Source: Sinohyriopsis cumingii
Lineage: Eukaryota > Mollusca > Bivalvia > Unionida > Unionidae
Length of the DNA stretch: 64,000 nucleotides
Assembly (NCBI GenBank): GCA_028554795.2
Contig: CM068827.1
Coordinates: 144,101,751 to 144,165,750 of the forward strand
Direction of reading: 5' to 3'
The notes under the pieces are model-generated. The model had not been told where the DNA came from and searched no databases. It worked only from the letters and a program-made list of their open reading frames with translations. Every line of letters begins with the position of its first letter. The stretch's first letter is position 1. This document shows positions 11,543 to 22,800 of the stretch, piece by piece. The translations under genes were made by a program, and so were the position numbers.

Positions 11543-12631
11543 CTGAAATGGAAATGACACAAAGTGACTCTTTAACAAACAGAAAAACAAGAGACAAGAG
11601 ATGGTCTGAGACTGCTCACCTACCCAACACCTGTCTAAATGTCTGGTACTTTGTGTTCTCTCAAACCTGGACAAACTAATCAGGATGTAGGATATGAACC
11701 TGGAAACTGTGCTATGAGGTGTAAAATGGAATTATTATTAATTATTTGATCCCTAACTGTATTTTTACACTGCATATGCCTCATATATCAATATTACATT
11801 GAAATGAGTTTAAATAAAGCTGAACTGAAATGAGTGGAGTTCAGTAAAAAATTTGTTTCCAGTGTTTTTAATTATTTTTGAATACATCCGATTGATTACT
11901 GATACCAATCCAGCCACTGAAAAAATTGCATAAATGAAATATATACTGCGAAGTCATGGACCAGCCAAGTGACTTTTTGCAGCAAGATTCCTGAGTACAA
12001 ATGTGGAATACTTTCTAGAAAAAAAATTAATTAAGGACCTGAACATATTTTTAAATCTGATTAATGTGTAAAATAGCACAGCTGTTATGTGGAAGTAATA
12101 TAATTCTTTGTAATGATAAAAACTACAAAATAAAGGAGGGGCTTTAAGTTCAATGTATTTAGTTCTTAATAACATAATTAGTATTTATTTATCCAGCCAT
12201 CTTTTATTTTCAATATTTCAATATCTTCATCAACCTCTTTTCCTGTCATTCTGATTATGCTGTGCAAAGTATGAAAGTTTTCAAAGTATGTACAATTTTT
12301 TTTTAAATGTTCATTTTGAAATGAATTTTAAAATATAAACAAGTTCTAACAGAACGACAATTCAAATTGGTTTTGATCTTTTGCAAATCCATATAAATTC
12401 TGCTTGTCAGTTTTCATACACTTGAATATTTTAGGTTTCAGATATTATAATACATCTAAACGTTTATAAAAATCAAAAGCATTCGGACAAAGAGAATAAA
12501 CACACACAGACCAGGGGTAAAGCTAGACTTGAATTTTAGTGAGAAGTGACTTCTCCTTTTGGACTGAAAAGGAAGAAGTGAGAGCTGGACAGGGAGAAGT
12601 GGGAGGACAGGGAGAAGTGGGAGGAAAGCTC

Positions 12632-12716
<85 letters not shown>

Positions 12717-13150
12717 GAGTAGCTTTATATCTCCATTAAGGCATGATCAAACCCAACCAAATAGCAGATTTCTGATAAGGAGTCATTTAAAGTATCAATC
12801 TGTATTTGTTGGAATATCTGAATCATATGAAACACAATGAAAGGCCGCTGTACAAGGATGCAATCAGTTGATTTAGAGAAGTCATTGAGATTTTTCCAAT
12901 TTTTTAAAATAGCTGCCATATTTGATTGTAGATTGGCACCAGTTGTAAAAACAATTATAAATCATCTATGCCAGAATGATATGGTCAAAGTCTGTTAAAT
13001 AACTTTTGATTTGTTGAAAGGGTTTATTTTCTTTGTAACTATACATACTATATTTCAAGGCAGCCTGGCAATTTTTGAATAAATTTATGAACATTTCATT
13101 CAAGTATGTTTGCTGTCAAATATTGCGAAATTCTGCTCAGCATTCTTTGA
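11543..13150. other. intron of pleckstrin-like gene
   Basis: No exon seen. Contains a mixed (GT)n/(GA)n microsatellite at 12,632-12,720. Confidence 0.5.
12632..12720. repeat. (GT)n(GA)n compound microsatellite
   Basis: About 46 bp of GT followed by about 38 bp of GA with one interruption. Confidence 0.95.
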
Positions 13151-13171
13151 GAAGTTGTAAACAGCAACTGT

Positions 13172-13274
13172 GAACAGATGATGCCAGCCAAAAAACAATG
13201 GCCTAAGGGCCCTTACAAATGATGCCAGCCAAAAAACAATGGCCTAAGGGCCCTTACAAATGCTCAGTTGGCAT
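13172..13274. repeat. 41-bp tandem duplication
   Basis: Two adjacent copies of a unit starting ATGATGCCAGCC and ending CCCTTACAA, with no visible differences. Downstream, 'gttggcatcat' is the complement of the unit's start, so the duplication sits in a small palindrome, possibly a MITE end. Confidence 0.8.
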
Positions 13275-13582
13275 CATAATTAGGTGAGGTGAATGCTTAA
13301 ATAAATTTACAATAGCAACAACAGTCAGCCGTAATTCAACTTAAACAACACCCATGGATCAATCTTCTCACTCATTTGTTAGTTCTGACTCATCAATTTG
13401 ACAATTCATTAATTATGAAATGATAGCTACTAAAATCTAATTCACATCCTAGGCAAAAAAAAAATGTAATTACTGATATATATTTTAATCATTTTGTCAG
13501 ATGAATTTAATGTGAACCAGATCTTAAAGAATGTACATTTCCTCACTAAATTTGTTAATAAATAGGATGTTTATTCACTTAC

Positions 13583-13708
13583 CTGGGAGGAGGTAGAGAG
13601 GGATCGTATCACAGCCCCTATACCATGAGCCCACTGGTCCCTATCTCGACTGTCTGCACCCTGAAAATATAGTTCCTCTCCACCTGGAGTTTGTAGCTTG
13701 AAGGCACA
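13583..13708 (-). CDS. PLEK-like: pleckstrin-like gene, exon with C-terminal half of PH domain
   Basis: A 126-nt phase-0 exon (42 codons) between acceptor 'ttatatttcag' and donor CAG|GTAAGT. The peptide carries the last strands and the C-terminal helix of a PH domain: CAFKLQT, then ELYFQGADSRDRDQW with the near-invariant Trp of the helix, then GAVIRSL. PH domains bind phosphoinositides or protein partners at membranes. It joins in frame to the PH N-terminal exon at 17,210-17,368. The intron between them is 3.5 kb and holds MITE-A, MITE-B and SINE insertions. Confidence 0.82.
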
Positions 13709-13904
13709 CTGAAATATAAAACAATACATGCAGTGTAAAGGCAGAATATGAAAACGCAACGAGACTACTGTTGTAGCAGATGACCAGAATAGTACTGTCA
13801 AGTTAGAAACAAATTCATTACAAATGTTGTGTTCAGTGTTAGAAGATATACATACAAAAGAATGTAGGTGAAACCCTTTTTACTTTATGTCTAGATTCTT
13901 ACCA

Positions 13905-14375
13905 AATACTAATGTTTACACTCACTTATAAGTCAAATAAAACTGCAAACAACAAAGATCCTGATCTGCCATAGCATAATACACCTACAGACAACAAAGA
14001 TCCTGATCTGCCATAGCATAATACACCTACAGACAACAAAGATCCTGATCTGCCATAGCATAATACACCTACAGACAACAAAGATCCTGATCTGCCATAG
14101 CATAATACACCTACAGACAACAAAGATCCTGATCTGCCATAGCATAATACACCTACAGACAACAAAGATCCTGATCTGCCATAGCATAATACACCTACAG
14201 ACAACAAAGATCCTGATCTGCCATAGCATAATACACCTACAGACAACAAAGATGTTGTTAGGTCAACTGATTACTCTTAACTCTACAGACCCAAATCTGC
14301 CTATGCATTATGTGACAGCAGATCTGTCTGTGCAGTTTGCAGTTGGACTTGACTTATAACTGGGTATATACAGTA
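13905..14375. mobile_element. MITE-A copy with internal 42-bp minisatellite
   Basis: MITE-A is a 200-220 bp element with terminal inverted repeats close to TACTGTATATACTTGCTTAT and an inside rich in 'gatctg' and 'cagatc'. In this copy a 42-bp piece of the inside ('caaagatcctgatctgcc' plus 'atagcataatacaccta') is repeated about 7.5 times (13,950-14,270), almost without change. The right end is 'gacttataactgggtatata' followed by cagta. Confidence 0.85.
13950..14270. repeat. 42-bp minisatellite, about 7.5 units
   Basis: Units are virtually identical. As 42 is a multiple of three, several frames stay open across it, which makes false ORFs. The same 42-bp sequence appears once in other MITE-A copies, which shows where it came from. 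Confidence 0.95.
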
Positions 14376-14518
14376 TATTTGTATGTGAAAACTGAAAATG
14401 GATACACCTAGGTTGGATAAATGAAGACATTTTCTTAAAGACTGAAGTTAAATCTGATAAGAAGCAAAACTTTATGCTGATTTGGGAACAACAAGAACCA
14501 TCAATTCCAGTTTAATTA

Positions 14519-15126
14519 ACTCATTAACCTCTGGAGGTTTTTGTCGCTTTTGCCTGAAATGCACGTAGGAAAGACATTTGGGGGGCTATTTCTGAATACA
14601 TCCTAACACATCAACTTCCAAGTGATTTTCCATTATCCTAATGCTTAGTTGTGTTAGGAACATTGTTTTTCATTGGCTATTTTGCTCCTGCAAGAGCAGA
14701 AGGGTAAAAGTTGTAGTTCTTTTTTTTTTTTGCTTAATGGACTCATCATTTTCGCATCAAGACCACTCTTTATTCCAAATGCCCATCTTATACTACCTTT
14801 TGCAAAGGCTCATCTGTTTGCAGTTCAGACTGGTCTGACTTAGATCTGAGACCAAAGAGTCTAAACTCCAGACACAAAATTGAATTTCGACCACAGACGA
14901 ATTTTGGGGTGGAAAAAAAATCAGGTAAAAAAATTAGGTTTTTCCCTCTGTATTTTGTAGTGCAACTAGAACTTCCAGAATATCTGGTATCATTGCAGAG
15001 CTACAACTGTCAACCTTTCTATAATACCACCCATTTTAGTGTATCATACATGACCTTGATGCTACAGAGCTCAGCAGTAGGCTGCTACCTCCTGCCACGT
15101 AAACACGGTGCCAGGGGTTAATGAGT
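14519..15126. mobile_element. MITE-B, solitary copy
   Basis: Full MITE-B bounded by 'aactcattaacctctgg' and its near-complement 'ccaggggttaatgagtt', diverged by many substitutions from the array at 8.5-10.9 kb. It contains no transposase. It lies in the intron between the two PH exons. Confidence 0.85.
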
Positions 15127-15487
15127 TAAAAACTTGTGTGTCATGATTCCAATGCACATATTTAATAGCATGATAAAGATTCAACTAGCTACAGTAATTG
15201 CCTCTGTATGTGTGTGTATGTGTGTGTGTGTGTGTTAAAGCCATAAATGCCAGAAAGATTTTGTCTACTGTCAAATATGGTTCAATGCTGTTAAAGTTTT
15301 TTTTTATAGAAGTTTAAAGTTTTTTTCTATTCTAGTAAAAGTTAACATATTTGTCTGAAGATCAGTCCCATTTATATAAAATCGAAATCCCTCAAATTCA
15401 AGGATGCATTCTGTTGTTCAAATTTTTATTTTAGTAAAAGCAGTTAGTTACATCTGATGACAAATGGAATATGAATAAATCTGAAAG

Positions 15488-15726
15488 TTGTTGTTGTTGT
15501 TGTATGGTTTAACGCCATTTTTCAGCACATGATAGGCTATACATGGCGGCCAGTATTAATGGTGGAGGAAGAACCTGGGAAAACCACAGAAAGAACCACC
15601 CACCCTCGAGAAGCTACTGGCAAGCTTTCTCACATACCCACATTGGCCGAATCCGAGACACAAACCTACGCAGACAGAGGTGAGATGGCAGTGATCCGTA
15701 ACGGAGAGCGCTTTAGACCACTCGGC
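15488..15726 (-). mobile_element. SINE-A copy 6 with target-site duplication
   Basis: SINE-A flanked by the 12-bp direct repeat TAAATCTGAAAG at 15,476-15,487 and 15,727-15,738. The head lacks the last few bases found in other copies. Confidence 0.92.
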
Positions 15727-15884
15727 TAAATCTGAAAGACCTTCACGTCAGGAATATTTATGTCAAATATGGTAAAATTGTTTTTAGTGTTTATGAGGAC
15801 ATGTATAGTTTTTTTCTTCTAATTTTAGTAATGGCTGCCATACTGAATTACAGATTAGTATCGACAGAACAAATTTGAGGGACT

Positions 15885-16083
15885 ACAAGTGGTCTAAAGC
15901 ACCTGTCTTTAGTGATCACTCCATTTCACCTCTGTCCACATGCGTTCAAGTCTCAGGCTTGGCTAATGTGAATATTATATAAAAAAGCTGTCAAAAGCTT
16001 CCCATGGGTTCTTCCACCGCCAGTTACAATTGCCACCATGAACAGATCACACTACACAGAGAAATGGCATTAAACAAGCAGAA
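15885..16083 (+). mobile_element. SINE-A, old diverged copy
   Basis: The order of recognisable pieces is preserved (GTGGTCTAAAGCACCT, 'tgatcactccatttcacctc', 'gcgttcaagtctc', 'agcttccca', 'ggcattaaac'), but there are many substitutions and the (CAA)n tail is lost. It is much older than the other copies, so this family has been active over a long time. Confidence 0.75.
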
Positions 16084-17209
16084 AAACTGCAGAATAAAGT
16101 GCCTTGCCCATGGACATACCATGGCAGGTTCATAGGTCAGAAAAATTGTGAATTCCTAATTTTCTTTCCTAAAAACATATTCAGTTGAGAGTTTTTACCA
16201 AATCTGCTTGACTTCAACAGTGGGTAAAACTGGTGCCTGTTCAGCTGCCCCAAACCATACATTCTCTAGTGCAGACAAGTAACTTGGAACCAATTTTGCT
16301 ATTTACTTCATTAACTGCTACAGACCTTGAAATGGGTAATTTTAATAAATATGCATTCTGTTTGCATTTCATCAGCAATGTGTGTGTTCTTTTTGCAAAC
16401 CATTCTCATCTGCATTGTATCTATACTCTATCATCTCATTCATTTTAATTTATCATAAATGAATTCAGATTTTGCGTTTATTGCTGCCATCATTTCCTTT
16501 CCTTTCCACTCATTTTGTAATGCAGTGGAAATGCATTAACTGAAGTAAAGTTTTCTATTTTTAAAGGTGTTAAACAGAGAGAACTATTGTTTTATTAAAA
16601 GTTTACTTCTCAACGAATAAATGCAAATGACAACAATGATAAAATATAACTGCAACTGCAAAGTGTTAAAATATAATTACAGAGTATTTGACTGCACATT
16701 TTATTTTTGATTTTGTTTCATTTAAATCAAGATTGTATAGATGCAGCCACCAGTGATGATGCCATTTCATCAATCAAGATTATATTTAAAGTCTGCATCA
16801 AAAGGTAAAATACCATGGCTATGTATCGTTTTGTATCAATTCTCCATTTCTTGCATTTTGGTGAAACGTTGTCTGTCAGTGTGTAAAGAACCTAATCCTG
16901 GATTATCATGCGAACAGGTTTTTCAATGGAAATTTAGTGGCAGCTTGAATATAATCAAATTTTCTATCTATCCTATGCATTTGTCAGAATACATTCATCA
17001 CTCATTTGCAATCATTCTGCATTTCATTTTCATTATTGCTGCATTCCATTCACATTCATTCTGCATTCAATCTGTGCTCATTCTGAATTCTATTTTCAAT
17101 GCATGGATAAAATTGGCCATTTAAAGGGCCTGTTGCTGGATGCTCATTTCAAAACACTGTACTTGGTCCTCATTTTAATGACTGTCAATACAAAAATTTG
17201 ATTTCTTAC
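16084..17209. other. intron sequence, no recognised gene
   Basis: Includes a stretch around 16,970-17,110 with degenerate 'cattctgcatt' repeats. The open frame at 16,741-17,124 follows this low-complexity sequence and I do not call it a gene. Confidence 0.5.
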
Positions 17210-17368
17210 GTCTGTATTGATGTCCGGCTCATGTAAGCATGGGCAGACAACTGAGGCTCCCTGAAGAGGAATGGTGTCAAGAAGGAGTGATCTGTCTTTC
17301 TTATCATGACATGTCAGTTTATCCTCCAGAAGAACAAACCAACAGATCTTCCATTTCTTATTCAAAAT
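17210..17368 (-). CDS. PLEK-like: pleckstrin-like gene, exon with N-terminal half of PH domain
   Basis: A 159-nt phase-0 exon (53 codons) bounded by 'ttttattttcag' and GAC|GTAAGA. It reads ILNKKWKICWFVLLEDKL, then DTIPLQGASVVCPC. The Lys-rich start followed by W-FVLLED is the first to third strands of a PH domain, and IPL-x-G followed by PC a few residues later is typical of the first PH domain of pleckstrin. It joins in phase to the exon at 13,583-13,708 to complete one PH domain. Pleckstrins are cytoplasmic PKC substrates that act on membranes and actin in blood cells. A role here is only inferred. The upstream exon with the initiating Met was not found. Confidence 0.82.
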
Positions 17369-19066
17369 CTGAAAATAAAATGGTGATATTATTAAAAACA
17401 AAAAAACATTCAAATCCCATTACATAGCATTTGTATAGCAACAGTTTATCTAGTATCTAAAACAATTTAAAAACTAAACTGTTCTTGTCTCCTGACTTTA
17501 CCTACTTGGGAGTTTTTCCCAGGTCATTTTCTCATCATATGACAGAGCCATGTCCTTCCATTTTTATCCAGTGCCAGGCCATTTTTCTCTCATCCCAGGT
17601 CATTCTTTGCATAGTGTAATTTTCCACAATAACATGCCATTCTTTCAGTTGCAAAATGCCTCTTTTCTTTTCTTACAAATGTACAGTCACTTGTGTGGTC
17701 AATTTCAAAATCAATTTATGACAATAAGCAGTGCTATACATGTGCCGAAAGATGAGTCTATTCATTGTGAAACAATATCAGGGTATGGTCAATTTTGTCT
17801 ATTCCAACATGAGTTGTCGTTGCAGCTAATGACTGGGTATCGTCAATTTTGTTTATTCTAAATGACAATGTGATTACTGTCCAATTATCAGACAAGTTAC
17901 AATAATTAATGTGACAAAACAATGCATTGATTCTAAACTAATCAGAAATACTGGTTTTTGTCAATAGCTGCACTTTTCTGTTAGTAATTTCATCACAATC
18001 CAGGAGTTTAAATAAAAGGTGAAAATCAAACAGGTAACCTCTGCTGTCATTTTATCCGTATGACTCCATTCTCGCGTGACAAAATCAAAGGATATACTAA
18101 ATGTTACTGACTGGTTATAGCATTCTTTTAAAAGGTACATCTAATGAACTAGTAAGGGCAATCACCAATCGAATCTAAAGAATGCATGAAAGATAAAGAA
18201 ATATAAGCCTAATAAAATTATGAATTTTTTGCATCTTGCCTATAGCTAGTGTAATTATTGATTATTATTACTAATGGTAGGATATTAACTGTGTGCACAG
18301 AACTGGCAATGCCTTCAGTTTCCTTTCAAAGCTATACTGCTACATAGTTCCACTGCTATGAAAAAAGACAATAAAAAAATACAGTTAATACAGAAAGATC
18401 ATATTAAGAACTTTGCTCTTGCAACCTTTTGGGTGGAATACATATGAACCAGGATTCTTAGAATCCAAGAAGTCAACTACTCCCATAATTTAACAATTTT
18501 ACAACAATAACAACAATAATAATTATCATCACCATGGTAATAAATATGAAATCAGATGCCTGTTTTGATCGTGATATACCTTTCAAAGTTCCCTTTCTGG
18601 ATGATAATTACACTGCCCTTCTTAAATCCTGGTAGCGACACTAGTTAACAATAGTTTTGAAGTCATATAAAATGGGAAATCAGAATATGGCAGGTTTTGT
18701 AGAATAACACTGGACATGACCTTCATACTAATCTGAAACTATTATTAGGGATGTTCTGCATGATAGCTCCATTTTTCATTAGAAGCCCTGGAATCTTTAT
18801 TTTAAAATAACCCAATTGAAAGTTACAAAATTCTGCTTTCAGGAACTTGTCCTTGTTTTATTTCTATCCATAACGCATGCTATGGGACTGAAACTGTAAT
18901 TATTACCTTTTTGCTTGCTGAAAACAGATGATCAAACAAAAGCTTGCCTTTGCCTTTTTAAATGCATTTTAAACATACATTTAATATGTACTCTGATTCT
19001 TCCAAATATGTGGATTAGCAAAGAGCTTAAATGTGAACAGAAAGCTCTCATTTTCATAGCAGTAGT
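17369..19066. other. no recognised gene
   Basis: Upstream (minus strand) of the visible pleckstrin-like exons, so probably intron. I found no exon with both splice signals and no repeat family member. Confidence 0.45.
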
Positions 19067-19246
19067 TACCATATACACTTGCTTATAAGTAGAGTCAAAC
19101 CGCAAATAAAAAGATCCTGATTGGCCGTAGCAGATTCGGGTTGATGTCGTTTGTTCTACTGATTACTCCTAACAAACTGCACAGATCTAGATCTGCCAGC
19201 ACATTATGTGATTGCCAATCAGGATCTTTTTATTTGCATATGGTAT
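19067..19246. mobile_element. MITE-A copy
   Basis: Begins 'taccatatacacttgctta' and contains 'aagatcctgatt', 'actgattactcctaac' and 'gatctgcc', like other MITE-A copies. Its two halves can pair: 'aaaaagatcctgattgg' with 'ccaatcaggatcttttt'. Confidence 0.75.
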
Positions 19247-19893
19247 GTAATCCTCCTTAATTTGAACATTTTTGGATCTGCTGTTTAGACAGTTGAGAAT
19301 ACATACTAATAATGAATTGTCTAGTAAACAGAATAAAGAACTAGAAATTCCTCTGCCTAGGTCTGCTTGAGGTCATGTGGTCTGACATGAATGCTTACTT
19401 TTAATAAACCAAATCATTTTTGTTAACTTAATAACAATTTTTTTTATTACAGTGTTATTTGATGTTTATTACTTAAAAGGGAATGTATTTTTTAACAGTA
19501 TTTAGTAGTTCAGTAGTTCACTTAGCAACTATGCTGCGCAATACTTGTATCTTTTTGAACAGAAAAGAACTTTTAATTTGATCTAAAACTAACTAATGGT
19601 AGCATATGATTACAAAACACTTTTATTCAAATGACACCTCTAAGTTAGAATTATTATACTGCAGTTTACATTTTATCACATGAATTAACAGATATATTGA
19701 TTAGCTGTGTATCCTCATTCTAGTTTTTAAAGACTTGTTTTAAAAAAAGCTGATATCTTATAAAAATCACAACTTTAACTACTACCATATGTACTTGCTT
19801 ATAAGCCAAGTCCAGCTGCAAACTGAATAGACCCAGATCTGCTGTTGCCTAATGCACCAGCAGATCTGGGTCTGTGCAGTTTGTTAAAGAGTA

Positions 19894-21134
19894 CCGTATT
19901 TTCACGTATATAAGACGCGTCTTATATAAAATTTTACTTACTCCGCACCCTAAGAGCGTCTTATATTCGTGGGCGTCTTATCTAATTATTTTTTTAGACA
20001 AACGAAAACTCAGTCAACAATTTCTATAATAAACATTTACTAAAAATACTGTTTGTCTTGATTTAAAATCAATCTATTCATCTTCATCGTCATCAGTTTC
20101 TGCTTCAAATCCATCGAAACTTTCATCGAATTCACTCTCGTCGCCAAATACCTCCATAGCCGCTGCTAATCGATCCTCACTGGCGTCAGTGTTATCGGAT
20201 GCAGCATAGTCGTCGTCCGAAGAACTGATATTGGTGGCCGGTTCTGGAATTATCCCACACTTTCTGAAGCCACTGATGATTGTTGCTGTTTTCACTTTCT
20301 CCCATGCCCGGAGAACCCAATTACACACTTCTACGTACGTTGCGCGACGTTGTCGACCAGCTGGCATGAAGGTGTGCTTAATTCTCTTTCAGCAGCTGTT
20401 GCCATGCTCCTTGGCAAACTTGATGACATCTAATTTAAAATCGGCCGTATATGATTTTCACTTCGTCATCGTGAAAATTTTATAAATTTTATAAATGTTC
20501 AAGAGATTGATCACTCATTTATTTATAACAAGAGATTGATCCCACGTATACCCTATATACCAGTATTAACCGGTATATACTAACCCCAGCCGCTGAAGCC
20601 TATGCATAGCGGCCATGGGGAAGATAAGATCAAATGAAACCCGTTGCGGCCCTGCCTCAAACAATTCTTTGAACTCCAGCCAAAATGGTCAATGAAGCCT
20701 TGTTTAAATCAGGTGAGTGATCGAAACATTGGAGATATTTGTGTTTATGACAAAGGAAAGTACCGGTAGCCACTTTGATGCAAGTGGTTTGAAAACGGAT
20801 GTTTACCGGTATATATTTGAACAAAACAAAACAACACACAGAATTATTCAAAAGATTTTACTAACTTTATTGGAACAATACTGTAATAGTACTTAACAAA
20901 ATAATATTAGATACAGATCAATACCGTAAGTAACTTATAAGTTATTAAAAAATCAACGCTATGTCATTTGCAGTCAATATAGGGTTTGCTCAGTTCGGCA
21001 GATGGCGAGGCAGAGTGCATCTTATATTCGTGGGCATCTTATTTAAAATATTTGTTACACAAATCGTCAAAACCCGCGTCTTATATATGGGTGCGTCTTA
21101 TAATAGGATGCGTCTAATATACGCGAAAATACGG
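19894..21134 (-). mobile_element. pogo/Tigger-type (Tc1-mariner superfamily) transposon, internally deleted
   Basis: Flanked by TA on both sides (19,892-19,893 and 21,135-21,136), the target duplication of this superfamily. The ends are inverted repeats: CCGTATTTTCACGTATATAA at the left, and at the right the complement of CCGTATTTTCGCGTATAT. Further 'gcgtcttat' motifs repeat inward at both ends. It is 1,241 bp and keeps only the 3' end of a transposase gene, so it needs a full-length partner to move. Confidence 0.88.
20074..20367 (-). pseudogene. C-terminal fragment of pogo-type transposase
   Basis: The minus strand reads about 97 residues including CNWVLRAWEKVKTATIISGF, then RKCGI. This is the typical end of the DDE region in pogo/Tigger and jerky-type transposases. 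It is followed by an acidic tail (EFDESFDGFEAETDDDEDE) and a stop. The helix-turn-helix DNA-binding part and the catalytic aspartates are missing, so it cannot catalyse transposition. A complete transposase of this family is about 500 residues. Confidence 0.85.
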
Positions 21135-21479
21135 TAATCAGCAGAGCAAACAACATACACCCTGATCTTCATGCACATGATGCTACAGCAGATCAGCACC
21201 TTTGCTGTTTGTAGTTTGACTCAATTTATGAACAAAATTTTACGGCATTTTTTCTACATAAAAAGGGCAACTTCCCTACAAAACAAAAATAAAATTATAT
21301 AACTATATACACAGAACGTTTCCATATAAAATCCTAAACTAGTTTAGATCATACCTAGGCCATAGGTCCCACTAAGTAATCACTGGCATTATTACCTCAT
21401 AAATTCTCAACAATGATTCAGAGTTCCCTCAAGGCTGTTTTAGAACGCTCTTAATTACCTAACTGATCTTTCATTAACA

Positions 21480-22210
21480 AAATATATTCACAAATTCAGA
21501 TTTGTTTGCTGATGATGCAACTTTGTATACATCTGGATCTGATACTGATGTTATCAATTATTATGTTATTGTTGGGTTTAATGCCATTTTTCAGCACACG
21601 ATAAGCTATACATGGTGGCCAGTATTAATGGTGTCCTCCACCCGGGAAAACCCCAGAAAGAACCACCAACCCATGAGAAGCTACTGGCAAGCTTTCTCAC
21701 ATACCCACATTGGCTGAATCCGAGACTCAAACCCACGCAGACAGAGGTGAGATGGCAGGGATACGTAACATAGAGCGCTTTAGACCACTCAGCCACTCGG
21801 GGCCCCTGATGTTATCAAAACAAGATTCAACTGAACTCCAACTTCAATTGTTTCAAAATTGATTACAACAAAAGAAGCTGGTAATTACTAAAGGTAAAGC
21901 AAACTGTATGATATTGGGGAAATCACAAAAAGTACATAAATTAGGGAACCCAAAATTATCTCTTCCAATAAATGTCAGTTAGAAAATGTCAAACATGAAA
22001 CACTTGTAGTTGTATTTATAGATAATAATTTACAATATTGACTTGTTTGTAAAGCACTGTCATCTAAAATTGCCCTACTCAAAAGAATCAAGAAATATTG
22101 ACCAACAGAAACTTACATTCTCTGTTACGGTTCATATTTTCTTCCAACAATGGATTATTGTGCAACTGTGTTGGGAAATTTGCCAAATCTCAGCTTAATG
22201 GCATTTAGTG
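21480..22210 (+). mobile_element. non-LTR reverse transcriptase fragment, split by a SINE
   Basis: The plus strand reads LFADDATLYTSGSDTDVI, with the FADD catalytic motif of a reverse transcriptase, up to the SINE at 21,558. After the SINE, degenerate frames continue with SSKIALLKRIKKY and LPTMDYCATV, which match the thumb and C-terminal part of Jockey/CR1-like elements. Several frameshifts and stops are present. Confidence 0.75.
21558..21805 (-). mobile_element. SINE-A copy 8 with target-site duplication
   Basis: SINE-A flanked by the 13-bp repeat CTGATGTTATCAA (21,545-21,557 and 21,806-21,818). It is inserted in the reverse transcriptase fragment. The usual 'ggaggaagaaccc' part reads 'gtcctccacccggg' in this copy. 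Confidence 0.92.
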
Positions 22211-22289
22211 ATTACTCATCAAAAGCATTGTTCACAGACCTAAAATGGCTTACAATGTATAAGAACAGATTTTCAAAAGTCAGTTCTTG

Positions 22290-22800
22290 CATATATCTTT
22301 AAGATGAGTAAAACTGCAAACAGCAAAGATCCTGATCTGCCATAGCACACTGCACCTGCTGATTAGGGTCTATGTTCTTTGTTCTAATGAGTGTGTATGT
22401 GTGTAGCTTTAACAAATTTTCAGTCATATCACTACAATGTCTGCAGTATGGCAGTTCATAGTGATATCTAGCACTGGGGCATCATGCTGCAGACATGCAG
22501 CATGATGTCCCACCCAGTCACGTTATCCTAACACCAGGCCAACCAGTCCTAACACTAATCTCTTAAGTTAATGCTGAGTGCCAAGCAAGGCAGCTGTCAG
22601 TACCATTTTTGTAAGTCTTTGGAATGACTCGACCCACATCTGAGGCAGACAACCTAACCACCCTGCCATCGGAGCAGTGTTCTAATGATTACTCCTAACA
22701 AACTGCACAGATCCATACCTGCCAGTACAATATGCAACAGCAGATCAGGGTCAGTGCATTTTGCAGTAGGACTCACCTTAAAGGTGAGTTTATATAGTAA
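22290..22800. mobile_element. MITE-A copy split by SINE-B
   Basis: The left part ('gagtaaaactgcaaac', 'aagatcctgatctgcc') stops at 22,390. The right part resumes at 22,678 ('actcctaacaaactgcac', 'cagatcagggtc', 'gcagtaggactcacctta'). Together they restore a standard MITE-A. Confidence 0.82.
22391..22677 (-). mobile_element. SINE-B copy with target-site duplication
   Basis: SINE-B on the minus strand flanked by an 11-bp direct repeat, TGTTCTAATGA (22,380-22,390 and 22,678-22,688). The tRNA-like head is at its right end ('cgacccacatctgaggc'). Confidence 0.88.

Larger units (their letters stand above)
19783..21243. mobile_element. MITE-A copy split by a pogo-like element
   Basis: The left half (19,783-19,893) starts 'taccatatgtacttgctta' and holds 'gacccagatctgctg'. 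The right half (about 21,135-21,243) continues with 'gcagatcagcacc' and 'gtagtttgactcaatttatg'. The 1,241-bp pogo-like element lies between them, so the MITE is the older insertion. Confidence 0.75.

Noticed and set aside
13926-14249. Open frames coding for a 14-residue repeat
   Set aside because: They follow the 42-bp minisatellite in a MITE. Two frames are open at once, which is an artefact of a unit that is a multiple of three.
16741-17124. 127-codon plus-strand frame
   Set aside because: Composed of degenerate 'cattctgcatt' repeats, no known motif, no splice support, and it lies in an intron of the opposite gene.
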